A stretch of 64,000 nucleotides of DNA, from NCBI GenBank assembly GCA_963932145.1, contig OZ010600.1, positions 49,500,877 through 49,564,876 of the forward strand, given 5' to 3'. Source of the stretch: Acanthosepion lycidas. Taxonomy: Eukaryota; Mollusca; Cephalopoda; Sepiida; Sepiidae. Position 1 is the stretch's first letter; the number at the start of each line of letters is the position of its first letter. The translations under genes were made by a program, and so were the position numbers. Positions 1 to 10,569 of the stretch are shown piece after piece. The notes under the pieces are model-generated. The model saw only the letters and a list, made by a program, of their open reading frames with translations, ran no database searches and was not told where the DNA came from.

Positions 1-100
1 AGGTGTTGTTCCAGAGTGATTAGCAAAGCTACGAATAAGTGTGGTTAGCGAAGGTATGAGGATACGAGGGTGGTTGCATGAGTAGTCGGGAGAAGTCAGG

Positions 101-229
101 AATCTGATTTGCTGATGCAGAGGATGCGAGCGTTAAGAGTCAAGAGAAATTACGAATCTGACTTTGCTGATGCAGAGGATGCGAGCGTTAAGAGTCAAGA
201 GAAATTACGAATCTGATTTGCTAATGCTG
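101..229. repeat. 54-bp tandem repeat, about 2.4 copies
   Basis: Units start at 101, 155 and 210 with AATCTGAYTTTGCTRATGC-like heads. The first two units are nearly identical over their full 54-55 bases and the third is partial. A single-base length difference (54 versus 55) breaks any common reading frame, so I do not read it as a coding repeat. Confidence 0.85.
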
Positions 230-708
230 GTTATACTGTGGTTTGCCAAGGTGTTTGCCATGCCGAGGTGGCCAGTCAAGCCTGGGATCGGCAACGATCG
301 GAGAAAGAAGAGGTTATGCTGAGAGGCGGCGGTGATAATGACGGCAGCGACAGTAGCAGCAGCGCCCTGCGTGTCAGCAGGTGGCCCGCACGCTCGGCCG
401 GTCGGAGCTATCTTCGTCGTTTTCAGGGACCTGCTTTTAAACAAGTCTCGTAGTCTCCAGGAGCATGTGTGTTCCCGGTGGAAACGTTCGTGATTGGCCA
501 GTGTCGCTTTCATTGCTTCGTAAACTGGAGGCGATGCGTGGAGCCTATGCGCATATAACAAACAATTTTTATTTCGTTCTCTGCCTTCATGCCGTTCACA
601 TCTGACCAGCATACAGAAAGAATCAGAAAAAAGATCTAATTGCAACGGAGTATAACAACAGTATAACAACAGTAATAAGCGTAATAGTCTTATCTGAATT
701 TCTTTCAT
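205..708 (-). CDS. unrecognised 167-codon ORF in a GC-richer patch
   Basis: This is the longest open frame near the left edge. Its start is a leucine-rich hydrophobic stretch (residues about 7-17) that could pass as a signal or anchor segment. The remainder is basic, with an alanine/threonine-rich part opposite an AGC-rich stretch at 340-370. I recognise no domain. The bases 240-620 are visibly richer in GC and CpG than the surroundings, so an exon or promoter-proximal sequence is possible, but chance openness of GC-rich DNA is at least as likely. A shorter ORF on the other strand (238-453) overlaps it. Confidence 0.18.
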   Translation of the reverse strand: MKEIQIRLLRLLLLLYCCYTPLQLDLFSDSFCMLVRCERHEGRERNKNCLLYAHRLHASPPVYEAMKATLANHERFHREHTCSWRLRDLFKSRSLKTTKIAPTGRACGPPADTQGAAATVAAVIITAASQHNLFFLRSLPIPGLTGHLGMANTLANHSITSISKSDS

Positions 709-720
709 GAAGCATTGGCA

Positions 721-1076
721 ATTATTATTCAGTTTTTACTACTATTTCTTCCATCTTATTTCTATTGCTTTACACGTAATAGACCCCATCGTTTTCAATT
801 GCTAGAATTTCTTAGATGACGTGTTGGCATTTATTATTCATTTTTAATATTATTTTTTGTTGTTAATTTCAGTTATTTTTAATGAAAAACTCCCAGGTCG
901 TCATTCTGCGATATTTTGTATTAGATGAAACATCAGAATTTCTTCAACAAAATATCCTTAATTGTTTATATTTTAATAGTATTACCTTCATTTTATTTCT
1001 ATTGCCTTACAATTGTAAATGATAGACGCAGTAATCCTGTGTGAATTTCTTAAATTAGACATTATTATTATTATTA
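721..1076. other. AT-rich stretch with a diverged short repeat
   Basis: No gene seen. A phrase resembling TTCCATTTTATTTCTATTG recurs at about 749-770, 985-1007 and again at 1871-1890 beyond the Helitron-like insert. This suggests an old duplicated sequence into which that element later inserted. The right edge is an (ATT)n run. Confidence 0.5.
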
Positions 1077-1097
1077 TCTTACTTATTATAAAACGCA

Positions 1098-1155
<58 letters not shown>

Positions 1156-1381
1156 CTGTACGTTTATATATTGGATCGGATTTCCTACATTTTTCAACCG
1201 ATTTCAACAAAACTTCACAGGACGACGTAAAATTACCTTGCGGTGGTTCTGACAGCGCCAAAAATTGGAAAAACACAATTGTTTTTGCACGAAATCAATT
1301 TGAAAACACGATTAAGAGGCATCGCAAGAATGAAAGGAGGACAACTCATATCGAGTTATACTTATTATAAAACCCAGGTTG

Positions 1382-1445
<64 letters not shown>

Positions 1446-1839
1446 CGTTTATATATGGGATCGGATTTCCTACCTTTTTCAACAGATTTCAACAAAACTT
1501 CACTTTTTTTTGGCAGGTAGTGTTTCTTATTGTCTTGCACACTTTTTTCTTTATTTTTACATTCAGAATGCTTTAAAAATTCCATTTACGAGACAACTGT
1601 TTATAATAAAATTCTATTCAATCGGTAGACTCATAACGATTGAAAACAATGTTTTTCTTTGAGTTTGGGTTTGACCAATTCGTGAAAAAAAAAACAAAAA
1701 AAAAACTAATTAAGACATGAGTGTCCGTCAACATTAAACAATAATCTTTGTCAATTTTATTTTTCAGCCTTTATGATGGTCGATACTTGATCTATCTCTT
1801 ACTGTTACATCCCCGAGCAACGCCGGGCTCTACTGCTAG
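1077..1839 (+). mobile_element. Helitron-like non-autonomous element, copy 1
   Basis: The element begins with TC at 1077 after an A and ends CTAG at 1839 before a T, within an (ATT)n context on both sides. This matches Helitron A|T insertion without target duplication. A GC hairpin (CCCGAGCAACGCCGGG) at about 1812-1827 precedes the CTAG end, as in Helitron 3' ends. Inside are two related modules, each with a TTATTATAAAAC start, a long (TG)n array (1101-1153 and 1386-1444), then a block starting GGATCGGATTTCCTAC. The element is therefore internally duplicated. No RepHel protein is encoded. A second copy lies at 11352-12029. Confidence 0.75.
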
Positions 1840-2960
1840 TTATTATTATTATTAATTTTTGCCTAGCATTTCTTCCATTTTATTTCTATTGTTTTTCATC
1901 TCATCTCTCAGGTCATTCCACATCCATTTGTAAGTACCGTGAATCGTATATGAAGAATAATCCTCGATGTTTGTGTTTTATAAAAAAAATATTTTTATTA
2001 TTTTAAAAATGTTAACATCGTATAAAGATTTAATCGTCTAGGTTGTTTTTTTTATACACGTTTTTTTTTAGAGATGTATTTTATGAAAGCAAGACTGCTT
2101 GTATAAAAAAATTACACTTTTATATCATTTTCAACTCAATGGTTAAAACTCACCAACATTTTTAAAGGTTCGATTTCCAATTTATGTAAAATTATTTTTT
2201 AGTATATACTGACCAGTGAGACACGTTGTCTCAAGCCTTTGTAACACCCCGAATAGTGGGGCCGATGTGAGCCTAATTTTCTGAATAAACAGAAATCAGG
2301 TCAGTAGATACGGGGAGGAGACTTTTTGACAGCAAGGGTTAAGACAGGTCAATATGAAGAAAGGCATTTGACATCAAGAAGAGTACATAAAAGTAAGCAC
2401 TAGTTACCGGCCAACTGCAGAGAGACTAAAGAATTTTGAAGTACAGTGATAATTCTTCTTCTGTGGTTAGACAGACAAGAATGAAAAGAATTCTGAGAAA
2501 ATTTTCCCAAGTACGAACTGTGTGAGGTTAAAAGGGACTTTTCAAGAGATTACTGTATCCCAGAGACGTTTGTTGGGCAAGTGAAAGTAGGCTTTATTCT
2601 TTTTTCTCAAAGGTTGTTGTACCTTTGTTTTTTTTACTGCATTCTTGTATTGTTTTCTCTTTTTTTCATTTTCAAAATATTTGTCTTTTCCAACCTGTAG
2701 GGTTTTTTTTTCCATTTTTCGGTAGTAATCCTTTCTATCTGAAACTATTATCCTGCCTTGATAGGCGCCCAAAGTAATTTTTTGTGCAATCTTTGTATTT
2801 GCACTTGTTTTTTTGTTTTTTTTTTGTAATTGTGTTCATAAATGGGCATTTTTTTTAAAACAGTTACCTGGTAGTTGTCTTGTTTTGTAATTTTTCGCCT
2901 ATTATATATTACTATTCCTACTAGACTTAGTTTTTGTGTCTGGCACAAGAAATTGGCTTT
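1840..2960. other. AT-rich stretch without a recognisable gene
   Basis: Apart from short (ATT)n at the left edge, and T-rich or A-rich tracts, nothing recognisable was found on either strand. Three short minus-strand ORFs at 2542-3152 lack any domain signal and are low in complexity. Confidence 0.5.
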
Positions 2961-3045
2961 AGTAGATTAGATTAGCTTAAAAACGGTTAGCAATAGGAAC
3001 ATTTTATGATGTTTAAACTTAAGTGTACAACTGACGCAGAGTCTG

Positions 3046-3210
3046 AGATTGAGTAAAATGATCAAACAATGCCCGAAAGGTGCTTTTGAACACATACAAC
3101 TCGATTCTCGAAATATACATACCTGAGCTGCTTTGTATTGTGACGTAAACAAAGAATTTTTTTTAGAAAATGGATTAAATGCGATTTTTAATTTATTTGT
3201 TTAATAGTTA
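3046..3210. repeat. tRNA-Leu-like repeat family, copy 1 (tail only)
   Basis: Matches the distal parts of the copies at 3300 and 3925. Shared blocks include CTCGAAATATACAT followed by ACGTAAACAA and a tail ending near ATTTAATTTATTTGTTTAA. The tRNA-like head is missing here. Confidence 0.6.
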
Positions 3211-3299
3211 TTTTATAAATGGATACTCATACTTGAGTAGATGCCCTGTTGCTATTTATTCATTAAACAGTATATTTATTTATTTACATCTACCGGCCT

Positions 3300-3600
3300 A
3301 AATATTTAGAGAAATCTTGTTAGAAAAATAGTCGTCCTTTGGCAGGTTTCGAATTTACGTCCCCTAGGAGAAACCGTCATTAGATCTGACGTGGCTTAGA
3401 CCAACTCATCCAGGTAGGACATCCTAATCAAAGACTGCCTGAATAGTGCTTTTGAATACATACAACCCGATTCTCGAAATATACATATCTGAACTGTTTT
3501 TTATTCTTACGTAAACAAGTACTATTTCTTTAGGAAATGGATTAAATCTGACAAATTTTTAATTTATTTGTTTAAACGTTATTTTTAAAAAAATAAATTA
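3300..3600 (-). mobile_element. tRNA-Leu-like SINE-type repeat, copy 2
   Basis: On the minus strand, a tRNA-like head spans about 3345-3412. It has an A-box-like GATGAGTTGGTCTAAGCC and a B-box-like AAATTCGAAACC. The plus-strand right part matches copies 1 and 3. The head is more diverged than in copy 3. Confidence 0.6.
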
Positions 3601-3924
3601 TATATATAATGTTCGACCTATATTAATGTGAAACGTGTTGGGTTGGGTGCATTGACAGTGAAATAAATCATGCTAAAACTAAATACTTATCTAAAATAAT
3701 GTTATTATCATTAAACGACGAGCATATTTATATGTGTTTCTGTATATTTCCAATTCAATTGACATATATTATTTAAGCTACTAAATATTTCATCAATAGA
3801 ATATTTTATGTCAGCTGCATCTCTTGCGTCTCATGTAGTAATTTAAAAATTAATATTTTTAAATAAAGACAGAGAATCTTAAAATTGTTCATAGCAAAAC
3901 TGTTAATGTGTGTTTGTTGGTATT

Positions 3925-4210
3925 TCGAGAATAATATTCGAGAAGTCTTGTTAGAAAAATATGCTTCCACCGGCAGGATTCGAACCCGTGTCTCCTAAAA
4001 GAAACCATCATCAGATCTGACGTGCATTAGACCAACTCAGACAAACCCCGAATAGTGCTTCTTAATGCATACTAACCGATTTCGAAATATACATGTCTGC
4101 TCTGCTTTTTATCCTAATGTAAACAAAGACAATTTCTTTAGGAAATAGATTAAATCCGACAGATATTTAATTTATTTGTTTAAAACGTTTAGACAAATAA
4201 ATTAAAAATG
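3925..4210 (-). mobile_element. tRNA-Leu-like SINE-type repeat, copy 3 (best head)
   Basis: Read on the minus strand, 4042-3965 gives a tRNA-like sequence: TGAGTTGGTCTAATGC (D arm/A box), an anticodon-arm-like segment, a long variable region, and a T arm with GGGTTCGAATCC. The long variable region fits a type II (Leu/Ser) tRNA origin. The acceptor strands do not pair, so this is not a functional tRNA gene. The same downstream body as copies 1 and 2 follows on the plus strand to about 4210. Confidence 0.65.
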
Positions 4211-4404
4211 TCAACCTATATAGATATTTACCGACATTAGTACAACATTAATACATCATTTATAAACGTATAAAACTGTTACACCCACTATCAAACTTGA
4301 CAGAAAGCAGTCGCTAATAGATATTTTGTTACTGGCCTATCCAAAAATTAAATACTAAATGTGCATACGGCGTATGAGATACATTGGGTCCATTACGATT
4401 TTAC

Positions 4405-4500
4405 TATTAGGATGTGCGGCTAACGTAATGGCTACTGGCGTGGCAAATGGAATCGTTGCGTTAGGTTCGAATTCTAAGTGTTAGGTTCACTTCTCAAGAG
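4405..4500 (+). mobile_element. tRNA-derived SINE head
   Basis: GCGGCTAACGTAATGGCTAC resembles a tRNA 5' part with an A box. About 50 bases on, AGGTTCGAATTCT fits a B box. The downstream body is not clearly delimited. Confidence 0.45.
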
Positions 4501-4939
4501 AAAAAATAACATGTATTCATCACTTTTTCTCCCTGCTATAGATTCAAATAACAGCTTTGATTCTCCAGTTAATTTGGCGCAAAAAAAAAAAAAAAAAAAA
4601 AAAAACAACAACAAAAAAACCTCAATTCAAAGTTGTTAAAGTAACGAGAGATTACGCCACATACGCAAGAAGTCATGGCAACTCACAGACATTAAAGGAA
4701 TCTAAGGAGAGCTATAATGTTTTAGCAATTTTTTACGATATGTCGACTTTTGTTGGATTATTTAATGTTCTATGCAGCGTCCTATTAAGATCGAACTTCC
4801 TATTTAGTAGTACAGCCCAGTCAGGCTATCATCGTCAACATTACCCCAACGCTGATGGGCCTGACAGAATAGATTGTTGGTTGGTTGACTGATTTTAAGA
4901 CACAGTAAAACTTATTGGGTTATTTAATGTTGCATATTT
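4501..4939. other. no gene seen; poly(A) tract
   Basis: Contains an A-rich tract at about 4580-4620, which could be a retroelement tail. The 111-codon plus ORF that starts there reads through the poly(A) and has no domain signal. Confidence 0.4.
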
Positions 4940-5015
4940 GTATCGATTGATTTGTTTGTTTAACGGCATATTAACACCTTAGGGGCCATTTAATGTCGAA
5001 ATTTAATTTTCTTTG
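4940..5015 (+). repeat. dispersed repeat family X, partial copy
   Basis: Shares the run TTGTTTAACGGCATATTAAC, then TTAGGGGCCATTTAATG, with the copies at 5250-5475 and 22525-22780. Confidence 0.55.
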
Positions 5016-5249
5016 GAGTTTCGAAGTAACAAAAATATGATATATGTTATTCGGCTTTCACAATTGAATACATGGTAGATGATATTCATCTTTTGTGCAT
5101 ATCCCTGTTTGTATGAACATAATTATTAGAGGCGGTGATATGTGTGTCTTATGTTGTAGTATTATGGAAGTTATATTTTGGAATAACGTTTGATTTAAGA
5201 TATAGGATATTATATGACTTAATGCCATGACAGTTCTTTCATGTTGGTT

Positions 5250-5475
5250 GCTTGATTCGTTTTGTTTAGCGACACATCAACATCTAGGGGTTATTTAATA
5301 CCGAAATCTAAATATTTTGTACGTAATTTTATGTTTTCAACTACAGATAGTTTGTATATAATTTTACACTTTCAGGGTAAAGGTATATTTAGATATATAT
5401 TTTGTAGATCATAAAATATATTGTTATTCATTTTACTATAAAAATGTACTTTTATATTTTAGTGTTGAATTGATT
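5250..5475 (+). repeat. dispersed repeat family X, copy lacking the MITE
   Basis: Collinear with 22525-22780: a TTTTGTTTAGYGRCA start, CCGAAATCTAAATATTTTG, CTTCAACTACAGATA, and CATTTTACTATAAAAATGTA. It continues directly into CTTTTATATTTTAG, where the other copy carries an 80-bp MITE. It thus shows the uninterrupted state. Confidence 0.6.
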
Positions 5476-5542
5476 GCCATTTTGCCATAAAAATGCATTG
5501 TTGGTTACTTTATTATAAAATGAACTGTTGATTTTTGTTTAG

Positions 5543-5811
5543 GGGTTCACTATTTACCCATAGATGGGACGCTAACAGGTGCTACCATTCCGGGTCAGGG
5601 TGGACCTGGAAACACCAGCAAAATGGTGGTTCCACGTTCCTCAAAATCTCCAGTCCCCCGATCAGACGGCTTGTTGCTGGATGTAGTTTATCGTCGTACC
5701 CAGGACGAGCATATTTACATCATGCTCCCAGTGAGAATCGAACTCACTATTCAGTCGCAATGTTTCATCTAGACTCACCTCTCTAATCATTACCCAGCAC
5801 CGAGGTGCCTT
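5543..5811 (-). mobile_element. tRNA-derived SINE, near full length
   Basis: Read from 5811 leftward: an A-box-like TGCTGGGTAATGATTAG, then about 45 bases later a B box AGTTCGATTCTC near 5730. It is followed by CACTGGGAGCATG and a GC-richer body to about 5543. The head resembles the SINEs at 29085-29362. Confidence 0.6.
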
Positions 5812-6339
5812 AAATCGTCCGCATTTGTTGAGGTCTTACGCCAACAATAATGCCCCAAAATATTCTTCTATTCGAGATGTTGTTTACAATTCCGCCAAAT
5901 TTGACTGACACGTGTTATAAAAACATTATTTACAGCTGTTTCGACTGTATGGCTTTGTGAAATGATGTTATCGCTTCAATCTATACAAGCATTCGAGTTG
6001 CCTCCTCGTCATTTATATTTGCCAATTCTACAGAGAGAGAAAAAACGAGATCCTGTCAAGGATTCATGACAATGTTTCGAAAATATCATGTGCCGCATGC
6101 AAAGAATCTCTTCGCAATTAACCATAATCCTTCGAAACAGCTTCCACGATTTTTGCATTTTTTTTTTTTTTTTTTTTTTTTGTTTTTGTTATTTTTTTTC
6201 TTTTTCTATCAAAATGTTTTAGCCGCTGCTCTTTCTCCTGCCTCACTCAGGTGTTTTTTCGCATTCAGTTTCTTTCCAGGAATGTCGAACGGAATCTTTA
6301 ATTTGATCTACGAAGCTGTGTTATTCTCATTTGTTTACC
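5812..6339. other. no gene seen; poly(T) tract
   Basis: Contains a poly(T) run at about 6158-6215. A 118-codon ORF (6066-6422) reads through poly(T) and ends inside an antisense RTE tail, so I do not take it as a gene. Confidence 0.45.
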
Positions 6340-6425
6340 CATCAGTCCTTCTATTTTTTCTTCTTTTGTGTGCCATGTCCCTTCAGGACGTGCAAATCAT
6401 GGCTCTCCATGACTTCCTGTAGTGT
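6340..6425 (-). mobile_element. RTE-type LINE 3' tail fragment
   Basis: Minus-strand translation contains the C-terminal signature WRAMI. The cognate DNA (GGAGAGCCATGATTTGC, then GGACATGGCACAC) closely matches the RTE ends at 44590-44640 and 45075-45125. Confidence 0.6.
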
Positions 6426-6663
6426 ATTTACAGTACGTTTTATAATTGCGTATAGGCCTTAAAGATAGTTCCGTCTACATCTGATTGGAGGAAATAAGTT
6501 TGCGTATGATGACTTACCAAGACCCACTTCCCATAATCAGTAATATAATGTTTAGACGTCAAAATAATGAGAAATCTGGCAGGTGAAGTAATGTTCAACA
6601 GTTTCTCTCCTGACGAGGAATAAAATAAATTTAGACCGAACTGGAGAGTATGATGATCGCTTA

Positions 6664-7593
6664 TATAAGGTAACCAAAAAGGTTTTGCCGTTTTTTGTTT
6701 TTTTTTTCGTGCGGGAAGAGTTGATGACTAACAAGCAAATTAGTGTGTCATGTGCCAGAAAAGCGGTGGGTATGGGGGGGGTCCATTACTCTTGACCAAT
6801 GCAGGTGCGTTGCACACACACATCAGTCATAGCTCGAGCAGCAGCGAGGAAACGGTAGTGTCAAATCAGCTCGGTCGAAGTTGTCTGTTTTATGACTTCA
6901 AGGTGGGCTTGTTCAAAGCCGCATCAAGTTGCCGAATACACCAAGCCTTTGGGGATAATGGACACACCGCCAGGCATTGGTTCCAGAAGTTCAGGTCGGG
7001 AGATCTGCCCTTTTGTGATGAATTCCACAGTGGCCACCACAGGTCCTGGATGATGAGGCTCCGAAGGCGGCTGTAGAGAAGGACAACAACCAGACCTGTG
7101 GTAAGCTTACCGGACGTTTCCAGGTTTCTAATGAAACATTCAGACTTCCCCTGCATCGCATAGGGAAGGTGTACTAATGGGTACCCGTCATACTATCGGA
7201 AGACAATAAGCAACAACGAGTGACAGCTTGTTTATCATTACTTTCTCCGTGCCGCAACGTACCAGTATTTGATCGAGTGCTTACCAGTGAAGAAAAGTGG
7301 GTCCTTACACCTTGGATCTTACTTCAGCAGATTACCAACTTTTCAATTCCTTGGGCTATCAGCTTCGTGAGAAATCCTTTGACAACGAGACAGACTTTCG
7401 GCAGTTACTTATAGACTACTTTACGCCCAAGACACCTGCTTTTTACAACCAGAACATTACACAACTGGAGGAACGTTGGAAAAAGGTTCGGGATGACGAT
7501 GGAAATTACTTTGAGGACTAACAGTATGTCAAATTTGTTGTATACCTTTTTACTAATAAATCACAAACGGCAAGGACTTTTGGTTACCTTGTA
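6664..7593 (+). mobile_element. internally deleted mariner transposon
   Basis: Inverted ends of about 30 bp are visible. The left end runs AAGGTAACCAAAAAGG then TTGCCGTTTTTTG. The right end, reversed, runs CAAGGTAACCAAAAG then CTTGCCGTTTGTG. Both are bounded by TA. The span is about 930 bp against roughly 1.3 kb usual for mariners, and the shortfall matches the missing middle of the transposase. Confidence 0.8.
6810..7524 (+). pseudogene. mariner transposase, internally deleted
   Basis: The N-terminal helix-turn-helix part is clear: LFYDFKVGLFKAASSCRIHQ, then AFGDNGHTARHWFQKFRSGD. Next come a SNETFRLPLHRIGKV block, the QQRVTACLSLLSPCRN block and DRVLTSEEKWVL. It jumps straight to YTLDLTSADYQLF and a normal C terminus ending YFED. 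The junction near 7300 shifts frame and a stop lies near 7175. In the family these flanking blocks correspond to TGDEKW and YSPDLAPSDYHLF, so the segment holding the middle catalytic aspartate is gone. The first aspartate position reads E. It cannot be an active transposase. Confidence 0.85.
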
Positions 7594-7714
7594 TATCTGA
7601 GTTGTAGTAAAACAGTTGCGCCTATGATTAACTGGAGGCTCTTCTCACTAGATTTATTTAATTAAAAGGAGCTTAAGACAGCAGGAGGTTCTCTCGGGAT
7701 TTATTATTAGCCGC

Positions 7715-8000
7715 CCCAACATCAACACAACATATGCAGATGCTACGGTATTTATACCAGACACAGAGAAAACTAGGTATTTCTAGACAAGGTAAATAGG
7801 GAAAGCGAGAAGAATGGACCAACCATCAATTGTAAGAAGACAGAAAGTTTGGTTATTAGCAAAATGGACAAACCAGGATGTGAGCGACACATTTGAGATG
7901 TCAGAATCAAACACCTACATAAATTTAACTATCGGGGAAGTGCTTTAACAAAGTATAGAAAATCAGACAACGTAAGTCCGAAGACGCATTGGAATAGAGC
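7715..8000 (+). pseudogene. RTE-type reverse transcriptase fragment
   Basis: Translation near 7718-7780 gives NINTTYADATVFIPDTEK, aligned to the RTE catalytic block YADDTVLIADTEK. The second catalytic aspartate is replaced by alanine. A following NCKKTESLVISK block matches the strand after the active site. Stops and frame changes are frequent. Confidence 0.65.
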
Positions 8001-8944
8001 AATGTTTGTCAAACAGGGCTATATGGTTTTTGGAGGTCCATGTAATATTACTGGGGATCCACACGCATAAAAAGGGGGCCGACAGTAATATTTTAGTAGT
8101 CCATAGTGTTATAAAACTCGATAAAATTCAACATATAGCTGCGAACACGTTTCACTTAAAAGAAAACGTAAGATTTTTTTTTTTGACTCAGGGACGAATA
8201 AAAGAAGATAGCGTAGAAAAAACAAACAAAGAGATGCAAATTTATACTTATTTTAAATTAGTAAAGATATAGATTGGGAGTAGAAGGAAACGATAAACAA
8301 AGAATAGCAGAAAGGAAAAAAATATAAAAATTGTCATGAGAGAAATTTTCAAAGGTTTACTTATCTGTCGAATAATCTTATCGACGATTTTTGAGTATTA
8401 ATTCTTTTTCTTTTCTTTTTATAAATAGTTCAAGTTAGAAAAAAATATTGTTTTGTCTTTGTTGAGTAATTTCCCTTTATATGTAAGAATATTTTGTTCG
8501 ATCAGTGTTGTTTATTTGTTAGATTATCGTCCTGAAAGCTCTTTGATTTTTTTCATTTTTTTATTACTAGAAAGGCTCTCAAGAAATGCGATATCATTTA
8601 CCATGATATAATGTCTGAGGAAATATAACACACTTTTACATGATATACGGCTTGATTATTCAAGAGTAATTTCAAAAAAAGAAATTGACAGTGCTCTAAG
8701 AAAATATACCTCAGCCTACGAAGTACTTTATTTTAAGGTGTGAGACGTGGGCCTAGGCTGGATGAAAATTTACATTCATTATATTTCTACCTCTAAAATA
8801 CCTACTTTAATAAGCTAACAGTTTGCACTGAGCAAAAGAAAGATTTCTGCAAGTTCTTGAACATTTACTGCCAAATTTTTTAAAATCATTTCACCCCAAT
8901 CAAGGCAATAAAGACACTAAGACGCAAGAGGATTATTGAATGTT
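8001..8944. other. AT-rich stretch without a recognisable gene
   Basis: The first 130 bases (TTTGTCAAACAGGG... TTTGGAGGTCCATG) faintly recall hAT termini, but no partner end was found. The rest is AT-rich with no domain signal. Confidence 0.35.
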
Positions 8945-9372
8945 AGTGAATATGAAAAAAAAAGCACAATTAAGGAGAGAGAAGAATGAAAGAAAAAGAA
9001 TTAACAAGAAAACATCGACTGACATTGCATTTATATTTTTGAAGATCAAAGTTGACTGGAAAGCAAGAAACAGGAAGAGAGTTCCACAAACGAGAAAAGA
9101 AACTGTTAGCATAGAATATATGGTTGCTTTTAGCCATTTCAAGTGTATAATGGTGAGACCATGCCGCTAATCTAGTAGTGAGTTTAAATTCATAAAGTCT
9201 GGGTAGCGTAGAGGAAAGCTCATCAGCATAATGAAAGTATAAATAGAAAGGGCACAGGAAATCTACGTTAGGGTAGTGAGAAATTGACTGGAGCCGAGAT
9301 GCCATATCAGGACCAATAAAATTGCAGATTCTTTTTTTATTTTATCAAGAATCTCTAAATCAAGCTGGTACA
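8945..9372 (-). pseudogene. CR1/Jockey-like LINE, C-terminal remnant
   Basis: Minus-strand translation holds the recurrent tail of this LINE family: LASRLQSLSH-like (here MASRLQSISH), LPRLYEFKLTTRLA, then FYANSFFSRLWNSLPVSCFP. It is 5' truncated at about 9372, near LEILDKIKKE, and directly abuts an oppositely oriented RTE remnant. Confidence 0.7.
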
Positions 9373-9379
9373 GGAGCGT

Positions 9380-9950
9380 TTTAACAGAGGATAGAAAATG
9401 TGATACCGAGATCCGAACAGGCATGAGACTAGCGAAAGAGGCATGGCAAAAGCTAAGCAAAATGCTGAGAAACGGGAAAATTTCGTTAAAAAATGGAAAA
9501 GCATGCTGGATTTCTATGGGTTATCCATCCGCTTATATGGATGTTGGACATTTTCACCAAAAAACGAGGAAATAATAGTAGCCCTAGAAATCCAGTTCTA
9601 CAGAAGAATACTGAGAATTCCATGCCCGGAGCGAGTAAGTAAAGCATAAGTCCTAAACTAAATGGCAGTAAAAAGAACACTTATACTGACAATCAGGAAA
9701 AAGACAGCTGAAATTCCTTGGAGACGGTGGAATTGGTAAACTTACTCGTCCCATGGTATACCGAGGACAAGCGATAGGGGAAGGCAACTAGCCACTTACC
9801 TAACGTGGTTGTATGAATGGATGATGGAATGGGCAGCAGTAGCGTTGGCAAATGGAGAAAATGGTGCTATGGCTTACAAGGGATAGGAAGTTGTGAAGAG
9901 CCATGATCATCTGTGTTCCGAAGAGACGCGGCATATAGAAGAAAAATGTT
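9380..9950 (+). pseudogene. RTE-type LINE, C-terminal remnant
   Basis: Translation starts LTEDRKCDTEIR, matching the family LTEDGKCDTEIRRRI. It continues through CWTFSPKNEE and IQFYRRILRIPCPERVS and ends in the conserved tail near 9900 (AGCCATGATCATCTGTG). Frames change several times. Confidence 0.65.
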
Positions 9951-10569
9951 GTTATTTATTAAATTAGTCTTAGTTTAGTACAAGGCCACAGGTATAAGTC
10001 GCCCAGTTAGTGTTGACCATCACTACTTTGTAGTAATATTTAAGCAAACAAATGCCTCACATCGCTATTTCATGCTGGTTGTGGAGAGACTGTAAGGTTA
10101 GGCAAAAAAATAAAAAATAAAAAATAAAAAATAAAAAAACAAAATAAAAAAAGGTCTTATTTCAAATCGTTTGACCACTGCTGACTCTGCGGTATGTAAG
10201 TTTCAAAATGCTTCTATCTTCTCTGACTTCACCGTCCGCACCTGCTATTGTTCAGTATTCTGGCGAGTAGGCCAATTTTTACACGCTGACCTGGTTCAAG
10301 CCACCGCAATGTTGCCGTACGCATAAAACATATAACCTGATTACTTGCTCTGCTTTCATTCGGCCATGCGTAACATTGACATGTAGCACTAACTTATATT
10401 TTGAATTTCGTGCACGCGGATTGTTTGGTTTTGATTTTGTCGACTGCACAGTATAGTAGGGTCAGTTAGGCACCGTCTGTGAGAAAAATAACACCATGAC
10501 GCAATTCATTTTGTAAACAGTATACTATACGGCTTGGCATTCGCGCCCGAAGATCCAATATGAACATTT
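9951..10569. other. no gene seen; (AAAAAT)n tract
   Basis: Holds an A-rich array at 10090-10153 with an AAAAAAT-like unit. The moderately GC-richer sequence to 10569 was not recognised. Confidence 0.45.

Noticed and set aside
988-1662. ORFs of Cys-Val or His-Thr repeats
   Set aside because: They are translations of the (TG)n arrays inside the Helitron-like element, open in several frames on both strands.
3964-4046. Functional tRNA-Leu gene on the minus strand
   Set aside because: The T arm and D arm are good, but the acceptor strands do not pair and the unit is part of a repeated element.
6066-6422. 118-codon membrane-like ORF
   Set aside because: The hydrophobic part is poly(T)-encoded phenylalanine and the end lies antisense in an RTE tail.
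7998-8140. hAT transposon terminus
   Set aside because: A loose likeness to CAGTGTTTCTCAAAC-type ends, without a partner end or an 8-bp duplication.
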